DNA of 64,000 nucleotides. Source: Capra hircus (Eukaryota; Chordata; Mammalia; Artiodactyla; Bovidae). The notes below the pieces were generated by a model that saw only the letters and a list, made by a program, of their open reading frames with translations, did no database searches and was not told the origin of the DNA. This document shows positions 1 to 10,781 of the stretch, in pieces (the first letter of the stretch is position 1; every line of letters starts with the position of its first letter). Both the position numbers and the translations under genes were made by a program. The stretch is from the NCBI RefSeq assembly GCF_001704415.2, contig NC_030823.1, positions 71,486,458 to 71,550,457 of the forward strand. Reading direction: 5' to 3'.

Positions 1-758
1 TTTAATAAATCGATTGAAGCCTGAAACCTAATTAAATCTAAAAGTGGCATCAGCCTGAAATGCTAATAAGTTCACACTTAAATTGTATACAAGGCCGCGC
101 GTGCCTTTAATAATGCATCACCCAAAGTCTTCTCTGTATTCATGCGAGCATTGCAGCAACGTGACACGAATTCTTTCTACGCTCTGCTCTGGCTGCAAAT
201 ACCTCCACGCAGGCAATCTGTCTGGCCATGTTCCCCTTCCCTGTCAAGGGGAATGAGATGTGGTTCTCAAGGGCTGTGATCATGGCTGTGAAAAGTTAAG
301 TCAAAAGAGTAAGAATACGTACGTACCTTCCATTAAGAAAAACAATGAAGTGAGTCCTTTTCTATCTAATTACTTGGCGCCCTGGATTTAAAGTAATTTG
401 AATGTGCAAGCCCAACAGTGCAGACCGCCAAACTGCTTCACAGAAACTAAAGCTTCAATTAGTTCAGTTTCAACCTGGAGCCCACCTCTGTCTAGATGGG
501 CATCCACAGCACTGGGTACAGCAGTCCTGCGGTTCAGCCCTCAGTTCCTCCTGAGGCTGGGCTCCCTTTGTAAAGTGGGAGTGGTTTAGGGGCAGGGGAG
601 GGGCTGGAAAGTAAGCTGTGAGCATCACAATGACAAGGCCTGGCTCTGGGTGACTGCCACACCCTCTTACCTGCTCACTGCTCCTGCCCTGACCCCTAAG
701 GACTAGTCTCCTAACATAGCACAATGTCACTTCCAGCTCAAATCCTTTCCATGACTGC
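1..758. other. intronic sequence, no element recognised
   Basis: No coding similarity and no repeat that I can name. The short open frames are uninformative. By gene orientation this is HHAT intron downstream of the exon at 14234. Confidence 0.6.
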
Positions 759-904
759 CCATCAGGGATGGTTCACTTTGTGTCAACGTGGCTGAGTTAA
801 AGGATGCCTAGATAACTGGTAAGATGTTATTTCTGGGTGTGTTCCTGCAAGTGTTTCCCAGAGATTAGCACTTGAATCAGTAAGCTGAATAAAGAAGATA
901 CACC

Positions 905-1058
905 CTCAGAGGATGAGATGGTTGGATGGCATCATCAACTCAATGGACATGAGCTTGAGCAAGCTCTGGGAAATGGTGAAGGACAGAGGAGCCTGGCGTG
1001 CTGCAGTCCATGGGGTTGCAAAGAGTCAGACACAACTGAGCAACTTAACAACAACAAA
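905..1058 (+). mobile_element. BovB LINE 3' end fragment
   Basis: The last ~150 bases of BovB in sense: GGATGAGATGGTTGGATGGC through CAAAGAGTCAGACACAACTG and an AACAACAAC tail. It sits inside the older repeat, with CTCAG on both sides as a possible short target duplication. This is a 5'-truncated copy with no coding capacity. Confidence 0.85.
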
Positions 1059-1401
1059 TCTCAGCAATGATGGGCATCACCCAACCCATGGAGGCTCTGA
1101 ATAGAACAAAAATGCAGGGGAAAGGGGAATTCACTGTCTCCTGGAGCTGAGACATGTATTTCTTTCCCTCAGACACACATACTACTGATTATCAGAACTT
1201 CTCACATCAGCCCCAGATTCTCGGGCCTTTGGACCAGGACTTACACCATTAGCTCTCCTGGTTAGCAGGCCTTTGTACTCAGACTAAATCGCACCACCAG
1301 CTTTCCTGGGCCTCCAGCATGCAGATGGCAGACGGTGAGGCTTCTGAGCCTCCACAGTCACATGAGCCAGTTCCTAAAAAAAAATAAATCTCCTCATATA
1401 T

Positions 1402-1621
1402 ACAGTTGACCTTTGAACACTGTGGGGGTAGGGGCTCCAACCCACTGCCTCCATCAAAAATGCACACACAGCTTAAAGTCTGCCCTCCAAATCCATGAAT
1501 TCAACCGACTGTGGACAGTCTACTATTTACTATTGATAGTGTAGTATTTACTACAACTCTAGTATTAACTATTGAAAACCATGCATGTATAAACAGACCT
1601 CACAGTTCAAGGATCAACTAC
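1402..1621. mobile_element. Tigger/MER44-like non-autonomous DNA transposon
   Basis: Its ends are inverted: CAGTTGACCTTTGAACA at the left and TTCAAGGATCAACTA at the right, with TA at the left junction. About 220 bases and no reading frame. It is inserted in the 3' part of the ancient repeat. Confidence 0.5.
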
Positions 1622-1714
1622 ATGTATTACTGGTTCTGTTTCTCTGGAGAATTCTAAATAGTAAACTATCTAACTCAGATAAAATGCATAATAGCTTACA
1701 AAGCCCTACCTGAC

Positions 1715-1800
1715 ACATATACACACATACATATTTTATAATTGTGTCTGTGCATAATTATATACATACATTTACACACATACACATATGTATGTACACT
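1715..1800. repeat. degenerate (CA)n/(TA)n microsatellite
   Basis: Runs of ACACATA and CATACATA steps with interruptions, directly before a SINE. Confidence 0.7.
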
Positions 1801-2018
1801 CCCAGGTGACAGTAGTGGTAAAGACCCAACTGCCAATGCAAGTTAGACAAAAGAGATGCGGGTTTGATCCCTAGGTCAGCAAGATCCCCTGGAGGAGGGC
1901 ACGGCAACCCATTCCAGTATTCTTGCCTGAAGAATCCCATGGACAGAGGAGCCTGGCAGGCTAGAATCCATGGAGTCGCACAGAGCTGGACACAACTGAA
2001 GCGACTTAGCACACACAC
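1801..2018 (+). mobile_element. Bov-tA SINE
   Basis: Head with a B-box-like GGTTTGATCCC (tRNA-Glu derived), then the BovA body (AACCCATTCCAGTATTCTTG) and a BovB-like end (TGGACACAACTGAAGCGAC). The tail leads into CACACACA. Its 3' end faces the 3' end of the BovB copy that follows. Confidence 0.85.
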
Positions 2019-2030
2019 ACTCATATATAT

Positions 2031-3245
2031 TGTTGTTGTTGTTCAGTCGCTAAGCTGTGTCCTACTCCTCCCAACCATGGACTACAACATACCATGTTAC
2101 CCTATCCTTACTATCTCCTGGAGTTTGCTCAAACATTGTGATTCATCCAGCCCAGTATTTAGTATGATGTACTCTGCATATAAGTTAAATAAGCAGGGTG
2201 ACAATACAGAGGCTTGACATACTCCTTCCTCAATCTGGAACCAGTCCATTGTTCCATGCCTTGTTCTAACTGGTACTTCTTGACGTGCATTCAGGTTTCG
2301 CAGGAGGCAGGTAAGGTAGTCTGGTATTCTCATCTCTTGAAGAATTGTCCACAGTTTATTGTGATCCACACAGTCAAAGAATTTAGCACAGTTAATGAAG
2401 GAGAAGTAGATGTTTTTCTGGAATTTACTTGCTTTCTCTATGATCCTTCGGCTGTTGGCAATATGATCTCTGATTCCTCTGCTACTGCTGCTGCTAAGTC
2501 GCTTCAGTTGTGTCCGACTCTGTGCAACCCCATAGATGGCAGCCCACCAGGCTCCCCCATCCCTAGGATTCTCCAGGCAAGAATACTGGAGTGATTCCTC
2601 TACCTTTTCTAAATATGGCTGTATACCTGGAAATTCTCAGTTTATGTACTGTTGAAGCCTAGCTTGAAGAATTTTGAGCATTATCTTGCTAGCATGTGAA
2701 AAGAGCACAACTGTGTGATAGTTTGAGCATTCTTTGGCATTGTCCTTCTTTGGGATTGGAATGAAAATTGGCCTTTTCCAGTCCTGTGGCCACTGCTGAG
2801 TTTTCCAAATTTGCTGGCATATTGAGTGCAGCACTTTCACAGCATCACCTTTTAGGACTTGAAATAGCTCAGCTGGAATTCCATCACCTCCACTAGCTTT
2901 GTTTGCAGTGATGCTTCCTAAGGCCCACTGGACTTCACACTCCAGGACGTCTGGCTCTAGGTAAATGACCACACCATTGTGTTATTCGGGTCATTAAGAC
3001 CTTTTTTATATAGCTCTTCTGCGTATTCTTGCCACCTCTTCTTAATCTCTTCTGCTTCCATTAAATCCTTACCATTTCTTTGCATGAAATGTTCCCTTGG
3101 TATCTCCAATTTTCTTGAAGAGATCTCTAGTCTTTCCCATTTTGCTGTTTTCCTCTATTTCTTTGCATTGTTCACTTTAAAAGGCTTTCTTATCTCTCCT
3201 TGCTATTCTTTGGAACTCTGCATTCAGAGAGCCTTGGAGGGCAGC
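2031..3245 (-). mobile_element. BovB LINE, broken reverse-transcriptase region
   Basis: Read on the minus strand, peptides such as LHSICQQIWKTQQWPQDWKR and FNLYAEYII are typical of the BovB (RTE) reverse transcriptase. Its 3' end lies at 2031-2141. An internal deletion then jumps to the RT region, and a SINE is nested at 2481-2591. Several frame breaks mean it is not coding. The 5' end is truncated near 3245. Confidence 0.9.
2481..2591 (-). mobile_element. Bov-A monomer SINE nested in BovB
   Basis: Antisense BovA monomer with a (GCT)n-type tail, AAGTCGCTTCAG and TGTCCGACTCTG. It is flanked by a perfect 10-base target duplication TGATTCCTCT at 2471-2480 and 2592-2601, so it is younger than the BovB copy around it. 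Confidence 0.92.
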
Positions 3246-3578
3246 AAATAGTCCAACAGAGCCAGAACATGGAATTGAGGGAGAGACTGTAAGGAGACAA
3301 GGGTTCCCTACCCACTCACACTAAAACCCTTCATATCCAACCTCCAGCCCCTTTACTCCACTGAAACAAGCTTTCTTGATAAAGTTAGTAATAATCTCCA
3401 GTTGACAAACCCCAAAGGCTTTATCAACCTCAACCTCTCAGAAGCACGGGGCTCTGGGGACCACTTCCTCTTTTCTCAAAACACTCTCTTGGTTCTTCTT
3501 CGTAAAACATGCTCTCCAGTTTTTCTTTATGCTCTCCAGTTTTTCTTTTTTATTTATCAAGAGAAGTTGACCTTCTCT
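3246..3578. other. intronic sequence, no element recognised
   Basis: Low-complexity T-rich stretch near 3530-3560 (TTTTTCTTT twice); otherwise nothing. Confidence 0.5.
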
Positions 3579-3853
3579 GCTGCTGCTGCTGCTAAGTCGC
3601 TTCAGTCGTGTCCGACTCTGTGCGACCCCATAGACGGCAGCCCACCAGGCTCCCCTGTCCCTGGGATTCTCCAGGCAAGAATACTGGAGTGGGTTGCCAT
3701 CTCCTTCTCCAATGCATGAAAGTGAAAAGCGAAAGGGAAGTCGCTCAGTAGTGCCCGACTCTCAGCGACCCCATGGACTGCAGCCCACCAGGCTCCTCTG
3801 TCCATCGGATTCTCCAGGCAAGAGTACTGGAGTGGGGTACCATTGCCTTCTCT
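3579..3853 (-). mobile_element. Bov-A2 SINE (two BovA monomers)
   Basis: Antisense dimer: GCTGCTGCT tail, first monomer with TCGTGTCCGACTCTGTGCGA, linker ATGCATGAAAGTGAAAAGCG, second monomer ending CCATTGCCTTCTC. CCTTCTCT occurs at both edges (3571 and 3846), but the right copy overlaps the SINE's own end, so this target duplication is uncertain. Confidence 0.92.
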
Positions 3854-4065
3854 AGCCAATCCTTTTTTTATCTCTTTACAGGCTCAAACCTCTTCAACCA
3901 GGCTGAAAGTGCTGAAGTCCTAAAATCTCAGTCCTTGTTTGAATTCTAAACTCCTCCCTGAGCCAACAAGGTCATCCTTGGTCAGAGGTGCCACCTATAT
4001 CCAACGTCATCTCCAATGATGCCCACACACGTGCTGTCTGCAGACCAGACGCACATGAGAGAATT

Positions 4066-4361
4066 GCCACAGGGCCTTTGGACATGCCGTTCCCTCTTCC
4101 TGGAATACTCGTTCCCCTCCACCTCAACCTTCAGATCTCAAGTCAGTCCACATCTCAGCAGAGGAGCTTTCTGTGATGAGGTTCTAAAAAGCACCATGGA
4201 TATCCCCTTCACAACATGTCAAGGCACAGTTCTCTTTGTCTTTAAATTCACCTCCTTTTTCCCCATTAGACTGTCACATGGCAAGTGGTCGAAATACAGA
4301 GAATGAAAGACAGTAGCAGGGGCCAGACCAGAAAGGACTTTGCAAGAACCTGGATTCCTTC
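4066..4361 (+). mobile_element. L2-like segment, copy 1 of a local pair
   Basis: Begins CCACAGGGCCTTTGGACATG and carries L2-like CTTCCTGGAATACTCG and CCCCATTAGACTGTCACATG. It is clearly similar over ~290 bases to 6314-6606, including a tail (AGTAGCAGGGGCCAGA) that I do not recognise as L2. Confidence 0.5.
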
Positions 4362-4377
4362 CTAAGGCTAAGGGTGA

Positions 4378-4550
4378 TGGCTGCTTCTCAAAGTATAGTC
4401 TGTGCACCACACAAGCTCCTTAGTTGCTTGACAAAATTCAGATTTGTGGGCCCTACCCCAAATTACTCAAACAGAATCTAGATGTGACCTCCTACTCTGC
4501 CAAGCCCTGTGAATGATTCTAATACACACTATCATTTGAGGCCTATTCCG
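4378..4550 (+). mobile_element. MER5A-like (hAT/Charlie) DNA transposon remnant
   Basis: GCTTCTCAAAGTATAGTCTG, GGGCCCTACCCCAAATTACT and TCAAACAGAATCTAGATG follow the order of the MER5A consensus I remember. Non-coding and diverged. Confidence 0.5.
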
Positions 4551-4594
4551 CATCTGACCACAGTTTAGACCAAATTTTCCCAGGAACATGCAAT

Positions 4595-4621
4595 GGGGGG
4601 GAGGGGGAGGGGGGCAGGGGG
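4595..4621 (+). repeat. G-run with G-quadruplex pattern
   Basis: Runs of 7, 5, 6 and 5 Gs separated by A, A and CA. HHAT is on the minus strand, so the pre-mRNA carries the C-rich complement. Confidence 0.8.
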
Positions 4622-6313
4622 CAATCTGTGATGCCAGGAGCAATCTTCCGTCAAGGCAAAGAAGCAACAGCCTGGTTTCCCCTCAACTGACAGCTACGGA
4701 AGCTGGTCGTACTCCTCCCAAGTCCAGGCCATAGGCAGGACACATTATATTACACAAAATGGGCAGCGAGGACAGAGAGAAGCAATGGAGGGACAGTTCC
4801 AGGGGGTCCCGGGATGAGAATCTGAGGTTCAGTGACTCAGACCTCCATGGGCATAAGCTTCCCATCCCAGATGATGCCTACTTCAGCCCCTTTCTTGTCC
4901 TCAGAGGCTCCAAATTGGAGCCTTATCCTTTGCTTTCGCACAAACACCACTGACGGTTCACAATGAGGGTTTCACTCTCCTTCCCACCCACTACAAGCAA
5001 GAGGACAGCCTCTCTCTATTCTATTGTCCCAGAAATAACGAAAGTCCTTTCAGTTTTTCTTTTCGTGTGGTGGTGGTGGTGGTGATGGTGGCTGATTGGT
5101 TTGCTGGGTTTTAGCTTCTAATGAGGAGGAATGAAAGAGCTGTTATCTTTACTCACACCCTCTTGTCTTTTCTGCACCAGACCCAATAAAGAAACACAAG
5201 TTCCCTCTTGGATTCTAACAGTAAGTCATTCGATACAGAAAAGATAGAAATGCGACATTTTCAAGACGTGCTGTGGGTGGCGTGCCAAAAAGAACCTCAG
5301 GTACCACACAAGCAACAGATTACATGGGAATAGGCAGCATTTTATTAATATAAATGCACCATAAATGCCATCAGGATGGCAGGTTAGCCATAGGAAATAA
5401 ATGAAATTTGACCCACACTTCACATGTAAGCCAATTTCCCTTTTATCTTTGAAAGGAGTAGGGGCCATGGGGGATTACCTTACATTTAGGAAATACCAGA
5501 TGTTGAGGGCCTACTATGTGCCAAGGTCCAGTGATACCTGATGAAGACACTACAGACAGCAGGTTTCTGAGAATCTACAGAAAAATACTTTCAGTAGCTT
5601 GTGGATTCCCAAATGAAGGCTTCTTGCCTTATACAAAAATAAATAAATGTCAACGGGACTTTCTTCAATTATCACCAGAGGTAGGAACTATACAGGAAAA
5701 GAGTAAGAGACTTGACTACACACAAATGTAAAACTGAAATATCAAAATACCTATAAATGTTTCAGAGAAATAATAGGCTGCACTTTGAATTTAATCCTCA
5801 GAACTGAGGTGGGGCAAAAAGCAACACTAGTTTGCTGAAGGGAGGGTGTGAAAAAGAAATAAGATCATGCTGAGGGCCCAGAAGGTTAAAGATCAGCAGA
5901 TATGGAGCACTTTTCCATCCTTGTCGGCAAAGAGGACATGACCCAGCCTGACGTGGTAAAGAAACACAGGAGGACAGCCAGCAGGGCGGCCAGGGGCCGG
6001 GAGACACAGGCGGGGACAATGCAGGAGATAAAGTCAGTGTCTATGCGGCCACAGGCGAAGCCTCCCCCCCACCCCCACTGAGACAGCTGCTTCTGGATTG
6101 CCGTTTGCAACATGAGGTAAGGTACCAACAGAAGCCCCAGGGACTCCACACCAGTCCCTCAGGCAGTTTTCTAGGGTTAAGTGGCGACTCCCTATCTCCT
6201 CTTCCCTTTGGTGCAGGGAGGTCAACCCACTGCCCGACTGCCCCCTCTTCTCACCCCCTGCAGAGTCCAGGAGGATGGCCTTCTTTAGGCCAGAGAACTG
6301 CCACGGCCTCCCA
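4622..6313. other. intronic sequence, mostly unrecognised
   Basis: Contains a (GGT)n run at about 5067-5092 and, near 5495-5570, a piece like an old mammalian repeat (GAGGGCCTACTATGTGCCAA). No gene. The open frames at 5798-6477 on the minus strand have no recognisable content. Confidence 0.5.
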
Positions 6314-6606
6314 CCACAGGGCCTTTGGACATGCCATTCCCTCCTCCTGGAATACTCTTTCCCCTTCCCCTCAACAATCCACATCTCAGCAGAGGAGCTT
6401 TTCTGACGAGAACAAATCTCTACACAGGTTGTGAGAGCACCAGGGATCTCCCCTTCACAGCAACTGTCACAATGCAATTCTATTCATCTTTAAATTCACA
6501 TCCTCCTCCCCATTAGACTGTCCCATGGCAAGTGCTCAAAACACAGAGAATGAGAGCCAGTAGCAGGGGCCAGATCAGGCAGGGCTCTGGGGAATCTGGA
6601 GTCCTT
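6314..6606 (+). mobile_element. L2-like segment, copy 2 of a local pair
   Basis: Starts with the same CCACAGGGCCTTTGGACATG as 4066-4361 and follows it in the same order and orientation, 2.25 kb away, with small insertions and deletions. Confidence 0.5.
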
Positions 6607-6734
6607 CCCTTCCCAGGGAGGCAGTAAAGAAGCCACCATCATCCTCGGGTACCCCCGAGTCCCAGAACCCACCACACAAGCCTTTCACTCCAGACCCACC
6701 CCAGCTCCATCTCACTGGAGACAGTGAAAGGCAG

Positions 6735-6990
6735 CGATCACAGTCACAGACGCTATAGCCACATGCTTGGGTTCAAATCCCAGCACCACCACTCACCAGA
6801 GGTGTCACTGAAGGATTTAAACTGTGTGATTCTATCAATTTCATCATTTGTGAATGACGGGGATGACAGAACCTACATCATACGTGTCTTGTGAGGATTA
6901 AATAAATACATAAAAGCACTTAGAAATGTGCCTGGCATGATGTATGCACTTAAGAGTTTGCTGCTGCAGCTGCCATTACTGCTATTAATA
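6735..6990 (+). mobile_element. MIR SINE
   Basis: Sense MIR: GGGTTCAAATCCCAGC (B box and start of core), ATTTCATCATTTGTGAATGA, GTGAGGATTAAATAAATACA and GTGCCTGGCATGATGTATGC, in the consensus order. Fairly complete, old. Confidence 0.75.
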
Positions 6991-7013
6991 CTATCATTGT
7001 TACTCCTACAATT

Positions 7014-7226
7014 ACAGATGACCCTTGAATAACATAGGTTTGAACTGTGCGGGTCCACTTACACTTGATTTCTTTCAGGAGTATATACTGTAGTCCTATG
7101 TGGTCCAAGGGTATCTGAATCCAAGGATGCAGAATCACAGAGGGCTGACTATTAATTATACATGGACTTTCAACCATCAGGAGGGCCAGTGCCCCAACCC
7201 CTGCACTGTTCAGGGGTCAACCATAT
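7014..7226. mobile_element. Tigger/MER44-like DNA transposon remnant
   Basis: Left end CAGATGACCCTTGAATAACA and right end CTGTTCAGGGGTCAACC are inverted complements with a TA at the left junction. The middle (GTGGTCCAAGGGTATCTGAA) is MER2-like. About 210 bases, non-coding. Confidence 0.6.
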
Positions 7227-7894
7227 TCACTGGGAGGGCATGTTTTCAAAGCACTTCCGTCCCCATCCTGCTTCCACAGTCTTCATCTGCCACGGTAAGC
7301 CCCTGCCTCGGAAGAATCCTGTCTCCCAAGACAAACAGCTGTCAAACTCCTCTCTCACATCCACATCTGAATGGAATCTCTTTTCTTCCTATAAGTTTTG
7401 CAGCCTCTCCCCTTCACCTGGTATCAAGGATGTGGCACAAGGTCTGATAAAATAACAATAGTAATTAAGTAAGAAAGGCAGGCGTCCCTCATCCCTCACA
7501 CGGCAGATTAACTCTCAGGAAAATTGCAAGAAGACGCAATATTTTGACATGCCATGTACACACATTTAATGAGAAAAACAGAGATGGAGAGGGCGGGGTA
7601 CCGACAGAGGCCAAGGTGTGCGTATGCACCTGAGCAAGGACACGTCAGTGCAGGTGACACAGAGCAACCATCCCAAATCAGATCAAACTATCCAAAAATC
7701 TGGCTCTTCAGACCCCATCTCCAAAATTACAGAGTACCCACTACAGGCTGGATAACCCGGAGGGACCTGGGGACATAATGTGAAACAAAGCAAGATTCGA
7801 TCATTGCTCGCAAAAGCTCATCATCTGCTGGAGAGTGAGCAAGCAAAGAGACAACTACTGCAAGGAACGTGGCTGCTGCTGTGACAAGCACGGG
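7227..7894. other. intronic sequence, no element recognised
   Basis: No coding or repeat signal that I can name. Confidence 0.5.
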
Positions 7895-8035
7895 GTGGCT
7901 GTTCCCAGAGGTGAGTATTGTAACATCTCCGCTTTCCAGAGAAGGAAGCTAAGGCACGGAGGGGTCACTGGGTAACAGGGAACAGAGCCAGGATTCAAAT
8001 GCAGGCAGCCGGGCTCCGCGTCTAAGCTCTGGTGA
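7895..8035 (-). mobile_element. MIR SINE fragment
   Basis: Antisense core: GAAGGAAGCTAAGGCACGG, then GAGCCAGGATTCAAATGCAG, as in reversed MIR. Confidence 0.6.
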
Positions 8036-8423
8036 TGGTGACCAACAAAAGCCTTTCATCTGAAGATGCTCTGGAGTTCCCTGCATCAAAGTGCTCCTTA
8101 CTCTAAGAAGTCTGAGGGTCGCTCAGTAATATGTGGACTGAAAATACTACCCACACAGGACGAAAATAGAGAGAAGAGCAGAGAAACTGTCTCTGAAGCC
8201 AAAGTAAATCCAGGAAGTAAAACCTAATGACGGTTCCTAAAATCTGCCTCAACCTGAGGTCCCCTTCCTGCTTTGATTTACAGAAGTCTGTATTTGGAGA
8301 AAAAGGTGAAGGGATTGAAGTATGAGTGTAAGAAGAAAGAAAACAAGTCTTCTGAGTCTGTGGAGATGGGACTCAGAAGAGAGAAGGGTAGACTAACAGA
8401 GGTACCCAAAGCATGAGGTAGTA
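8036..8423. other. intronic sequence, no element recognised
   Basis: Nothing nameable up to the target duplication of the next insertion. Confidence 0.5.
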
Positions 8424-8434
8424 CAAATGCCCAG

Positions 8435-8631
8435 CTGTTGTTGTTTAATAGCTCAGACGTGTCTCTTTGCGACCCTGTAGACTGTAGCCCACTGGGCTCC
8501 TCTGTCCATGGAATTCTCCAGGCAAGAATACTGGAGTGGGTTGCCAATTCCTTCTCCAGGGGATCCTCCCCACCCAGGAATCAAACCCACATCTCCTGCA
8601 TTGGCAGGTAGATGCTTTACAACTAAGCTGT
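8435..8631 (-). mobile_element. Bov-tA SINE, 3' half of a BovB-SINE chimera
   Basis: Antisense SINE: AACAACAAC-type tail at the left (GTTGTTGTTTAA), BovA body, then a tRNA-derived head that is cut short (ends at AACTAAGCTG, lacking the usual GGCTTCCC start). It abuts BovB 3' sequence with no break. The outer flanks carry CAAATGCCCAG at 8424-8434 and again only at 9273-9283, beyond the BovB part. Confidence 0.9.
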
Positions 8632-9263
8632 CAGTTCAGTTCAGTTCAGTCGCTCAGTCGTGTCCGACTCTTTGCAACCCCATGAATCACATCACGCCAG
8701 GCCTCCCTGTCCATCACCAACTCCCGGAGTTCATTCAAACTCACGCCCATCGAGTCAGTGATGCCATCCAGTCATCTCATCCTCGGTCGTCCCCTTCTCC
8801 TCCTGCCCTCAATCCCTCCCAGCATCAGAGTCTTTTCCAATGAGTCAACTCTTCCCATGAGGTGGCCAAAGTACTGGAGTTTCAGCTTTAGCATCATTCC
8901 TTCCAAAGAAATCCCAGGGCTGATCTCCTTTAGAATAGACTGGTTGGATCTCCTTGCAGTCCAAGGGACTCTCAAGAGTCTTCTCCAACACCACAGTTCA
9001 AAAGCATCAATTCTTCGGCACTCAGCTTTCTTCACAGTCCAACTCTCACATCCATACATGACCACTGGAAAAACCATAGCTATGACTAGACAGACCTTTG
9101 TTGGCAAAGTAATGTCTCTGCTTTTGAATATGCTATCTAGGTTGGTCATAACGTTCCTTCAAGGAGCAAGCATCTTTTAATTTCACGGCTGCACTCACCA
9201 TCTGCAGTGATTTTGGAGCCCCAAAAAATAAAGTCTGGCACCGTTTCCACTGTTTTCCCATCT
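8632..9263 (-). mobile_element. BovB LINE 3' region, 5' half of a BovB-SINE chimera
   Basis: Antisense BovB 3' end with the TTCAGTTCAGTTCAG tail and C-terminal ORF text (ESWTVKKAECRRIDAFELWC) on the minus strand. 5'-truncated at 9263; nine extra bases (AGACTCCTG) separate it from the right target-duplication copy. The ORF is broken by substitutions. Confidence 0.92.
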
Positions 9264-9559
9264 AGACTCCTGCAAATGCCCAGTAGTGGAAACTATTTGC
9301 AAAGAGAACTCCCACAACGGTGAGAGGGAGGTTGCAATGGTCTAGATGTTGGGGACCCCATGCTTCCATTTTGAAACCCACACCTTCCATACATTATCTC
9401 TGCCCCGCCCCCCCCCCCCACTGTCCACCTCCTCAACCACTCACACTCCCAGGCCTTTGTTTTGTCGGAAATTAGAAAACAAACAGTGCCACCATCACCC
9501 TCATGTCTGCAATTACGATTAGTAGCTAATATGTTCGTGTCTACGCTGCCTGCTTGTGT

Positions 9560-9700
9560 TCACTGTTTTAGTACATGAACGCACTTTATCCTCGTACTTC
9601 CCCAGTGAGACAAGCACTATGGTTTGCCCCATTTTAATACCCCAGAAAATGCAAGCATAAGGAGGTTAAATTACAAGTCCAACTACATATAGGGGAGGGG
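9560..9700 (-). mobile_element. MIR SINE fragment
   Basis: Antisense pattern TTTGCCCCATTTTAATACCC then GGAGGTTAAATTACAAG. A poly-C run at about 9403-9419 precedes it. Confidence 0.45.
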
Positions 9701-9802
9701 GCTGGGAGTACTTCAGCACCAGGATACTAGTGGTCTCATATCCATCCAGTGTGGGGCTAATACAGAACTAGGGATCATAGCCATCACCTAGTGAAAGAGC
9801 CT

Positions 9803-9890
9803 GGCTCTCATTTAACAGATGGGGAAACTGAGGCAAAAGTGACTGGATCAAGCTACCCACTGAGGGCAGAGCCCGTCTCTTGTCTACCAC
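9803..9890 (-). mobile_element. MIR SINE fragment
   Basis: TTAACAGATGGGGAAACTGA is the reversed MIR core, followed by a diverged stretch. Confidence 0.55.
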
Positions 9891-10054
9891 ACTCCGGCTC
9901 CCTGAACTGTTACATCTCAGGCTCTGAGCTGGACCAGAGCCTCTCCCCAGCCAGTCCCATCCCTGCCTGCTGCTTCCCCAGCCCTGCCCATCTCTCAGGC
10001 ACCTCTGGCTTTGCTACATTTTCTAGCCCAAAACAGTAAGAAGCTATCACCTCC

Positions 10055-10215
10055 TGAGGACCGACTATATCCCAGGCTTAATCACCCCTCAGCTCACTGC
10101 TGTGAGGCAAGTGCTACTCTTATCTCTATTTTAGAAACAAAAAGATTCACCTGGAGAATTTTAATTATTTGTCCAAATTACACAGCTAGTACCTTGCATA
10201 GGAAGCCCTTAGTTA
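10055..10215 (-). mobile_element. MIR SINE fragment
   Basis: Antisense: CTCTATTTTAGAAACAAAAA, then CCAAATTACACAGCTAGTAC. Confidence 0.55.
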
Positions 10216-10489
10216 CTATGTTATCTTCAAAAAAACAGTGAGCCCCTATTAACAGCACCTGTTAATAAGCATCTTTTTCTCCTTTATGTTCACACCTCCC
10301 CTGCTTTCCACCCAACCATGCTGGTAGATAGTGTTTCACAAACTCCGTGTTTGCCATCCTGCCCTGCAACCTGAGGTTAACCATGATTCAAAGGTAGGAC
10401 TCAAGCAAAGCCAGTAGTTAGTGTGGCTGGTTTTATCACCTACTGCAGGCCTGAACCAACTCTCTATCTGATACTGATGTGAACTTTCC

Positions 10490-10781
10490 CTCAGTCGTGT
10501 TCGACTCTTTGCGACCCCATGGACTATACAGTCCATGGAATTCTCCAGGCCAGAATACCGGAGTGGGTAGCCTTTCCCTTCTCCAGGGATCTTCCCAACC
10601 CAGGGATCAAATCCAGGTCTCCTGCATTGCAAGCAGATTCTTTACCAGCTGAGCCACAAGGGAAGCCAAAGAATACTGGAGTGGGTAGCCCATCCCTTCT
10701 CCAGGGGATCTTCCTGACCCAGGAATTGAACTGGAGTCTCCTGCATTACAGGCAGAATCTTTACCAACTGAGCTATTGGGA
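10490..10781 (-). mobile_element. double-headed Bov-tA SINE
   Basis: Antisense: one BovA tail with the near-palindrome CCATGGACTATACAGTCC, then two successive head units ending GAGCCACAAGGGAAGCC (10667) and TGAGCTATTGGGA (10781). The second unit restarts at AAGAATACTGGAGTGGG. Same architecture as 63525-63830 and, with three heads, 54970-55400. Confidence 0.85.

Larger units (their letters stand above)
759..1660 (+). mobile_element. ancient mammalian LTR-like repeat, interrupted twice
   Basis: Pieces match a widespread mammalian repeat I know from other genomes: a start like GTCAACGTGGCTGAGTTAAAG, a middle with CAGGCCTTTGTACTCAGACT, and an end with GTTCTGTTTCTCTGGAGAA. It is split by a BovB 3' fragment and by a small DNA-transposon-like insert. 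I cannot name the family with certainty; an old ERVL/MaLR-type LTR is one option. Confidence 0.45.
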
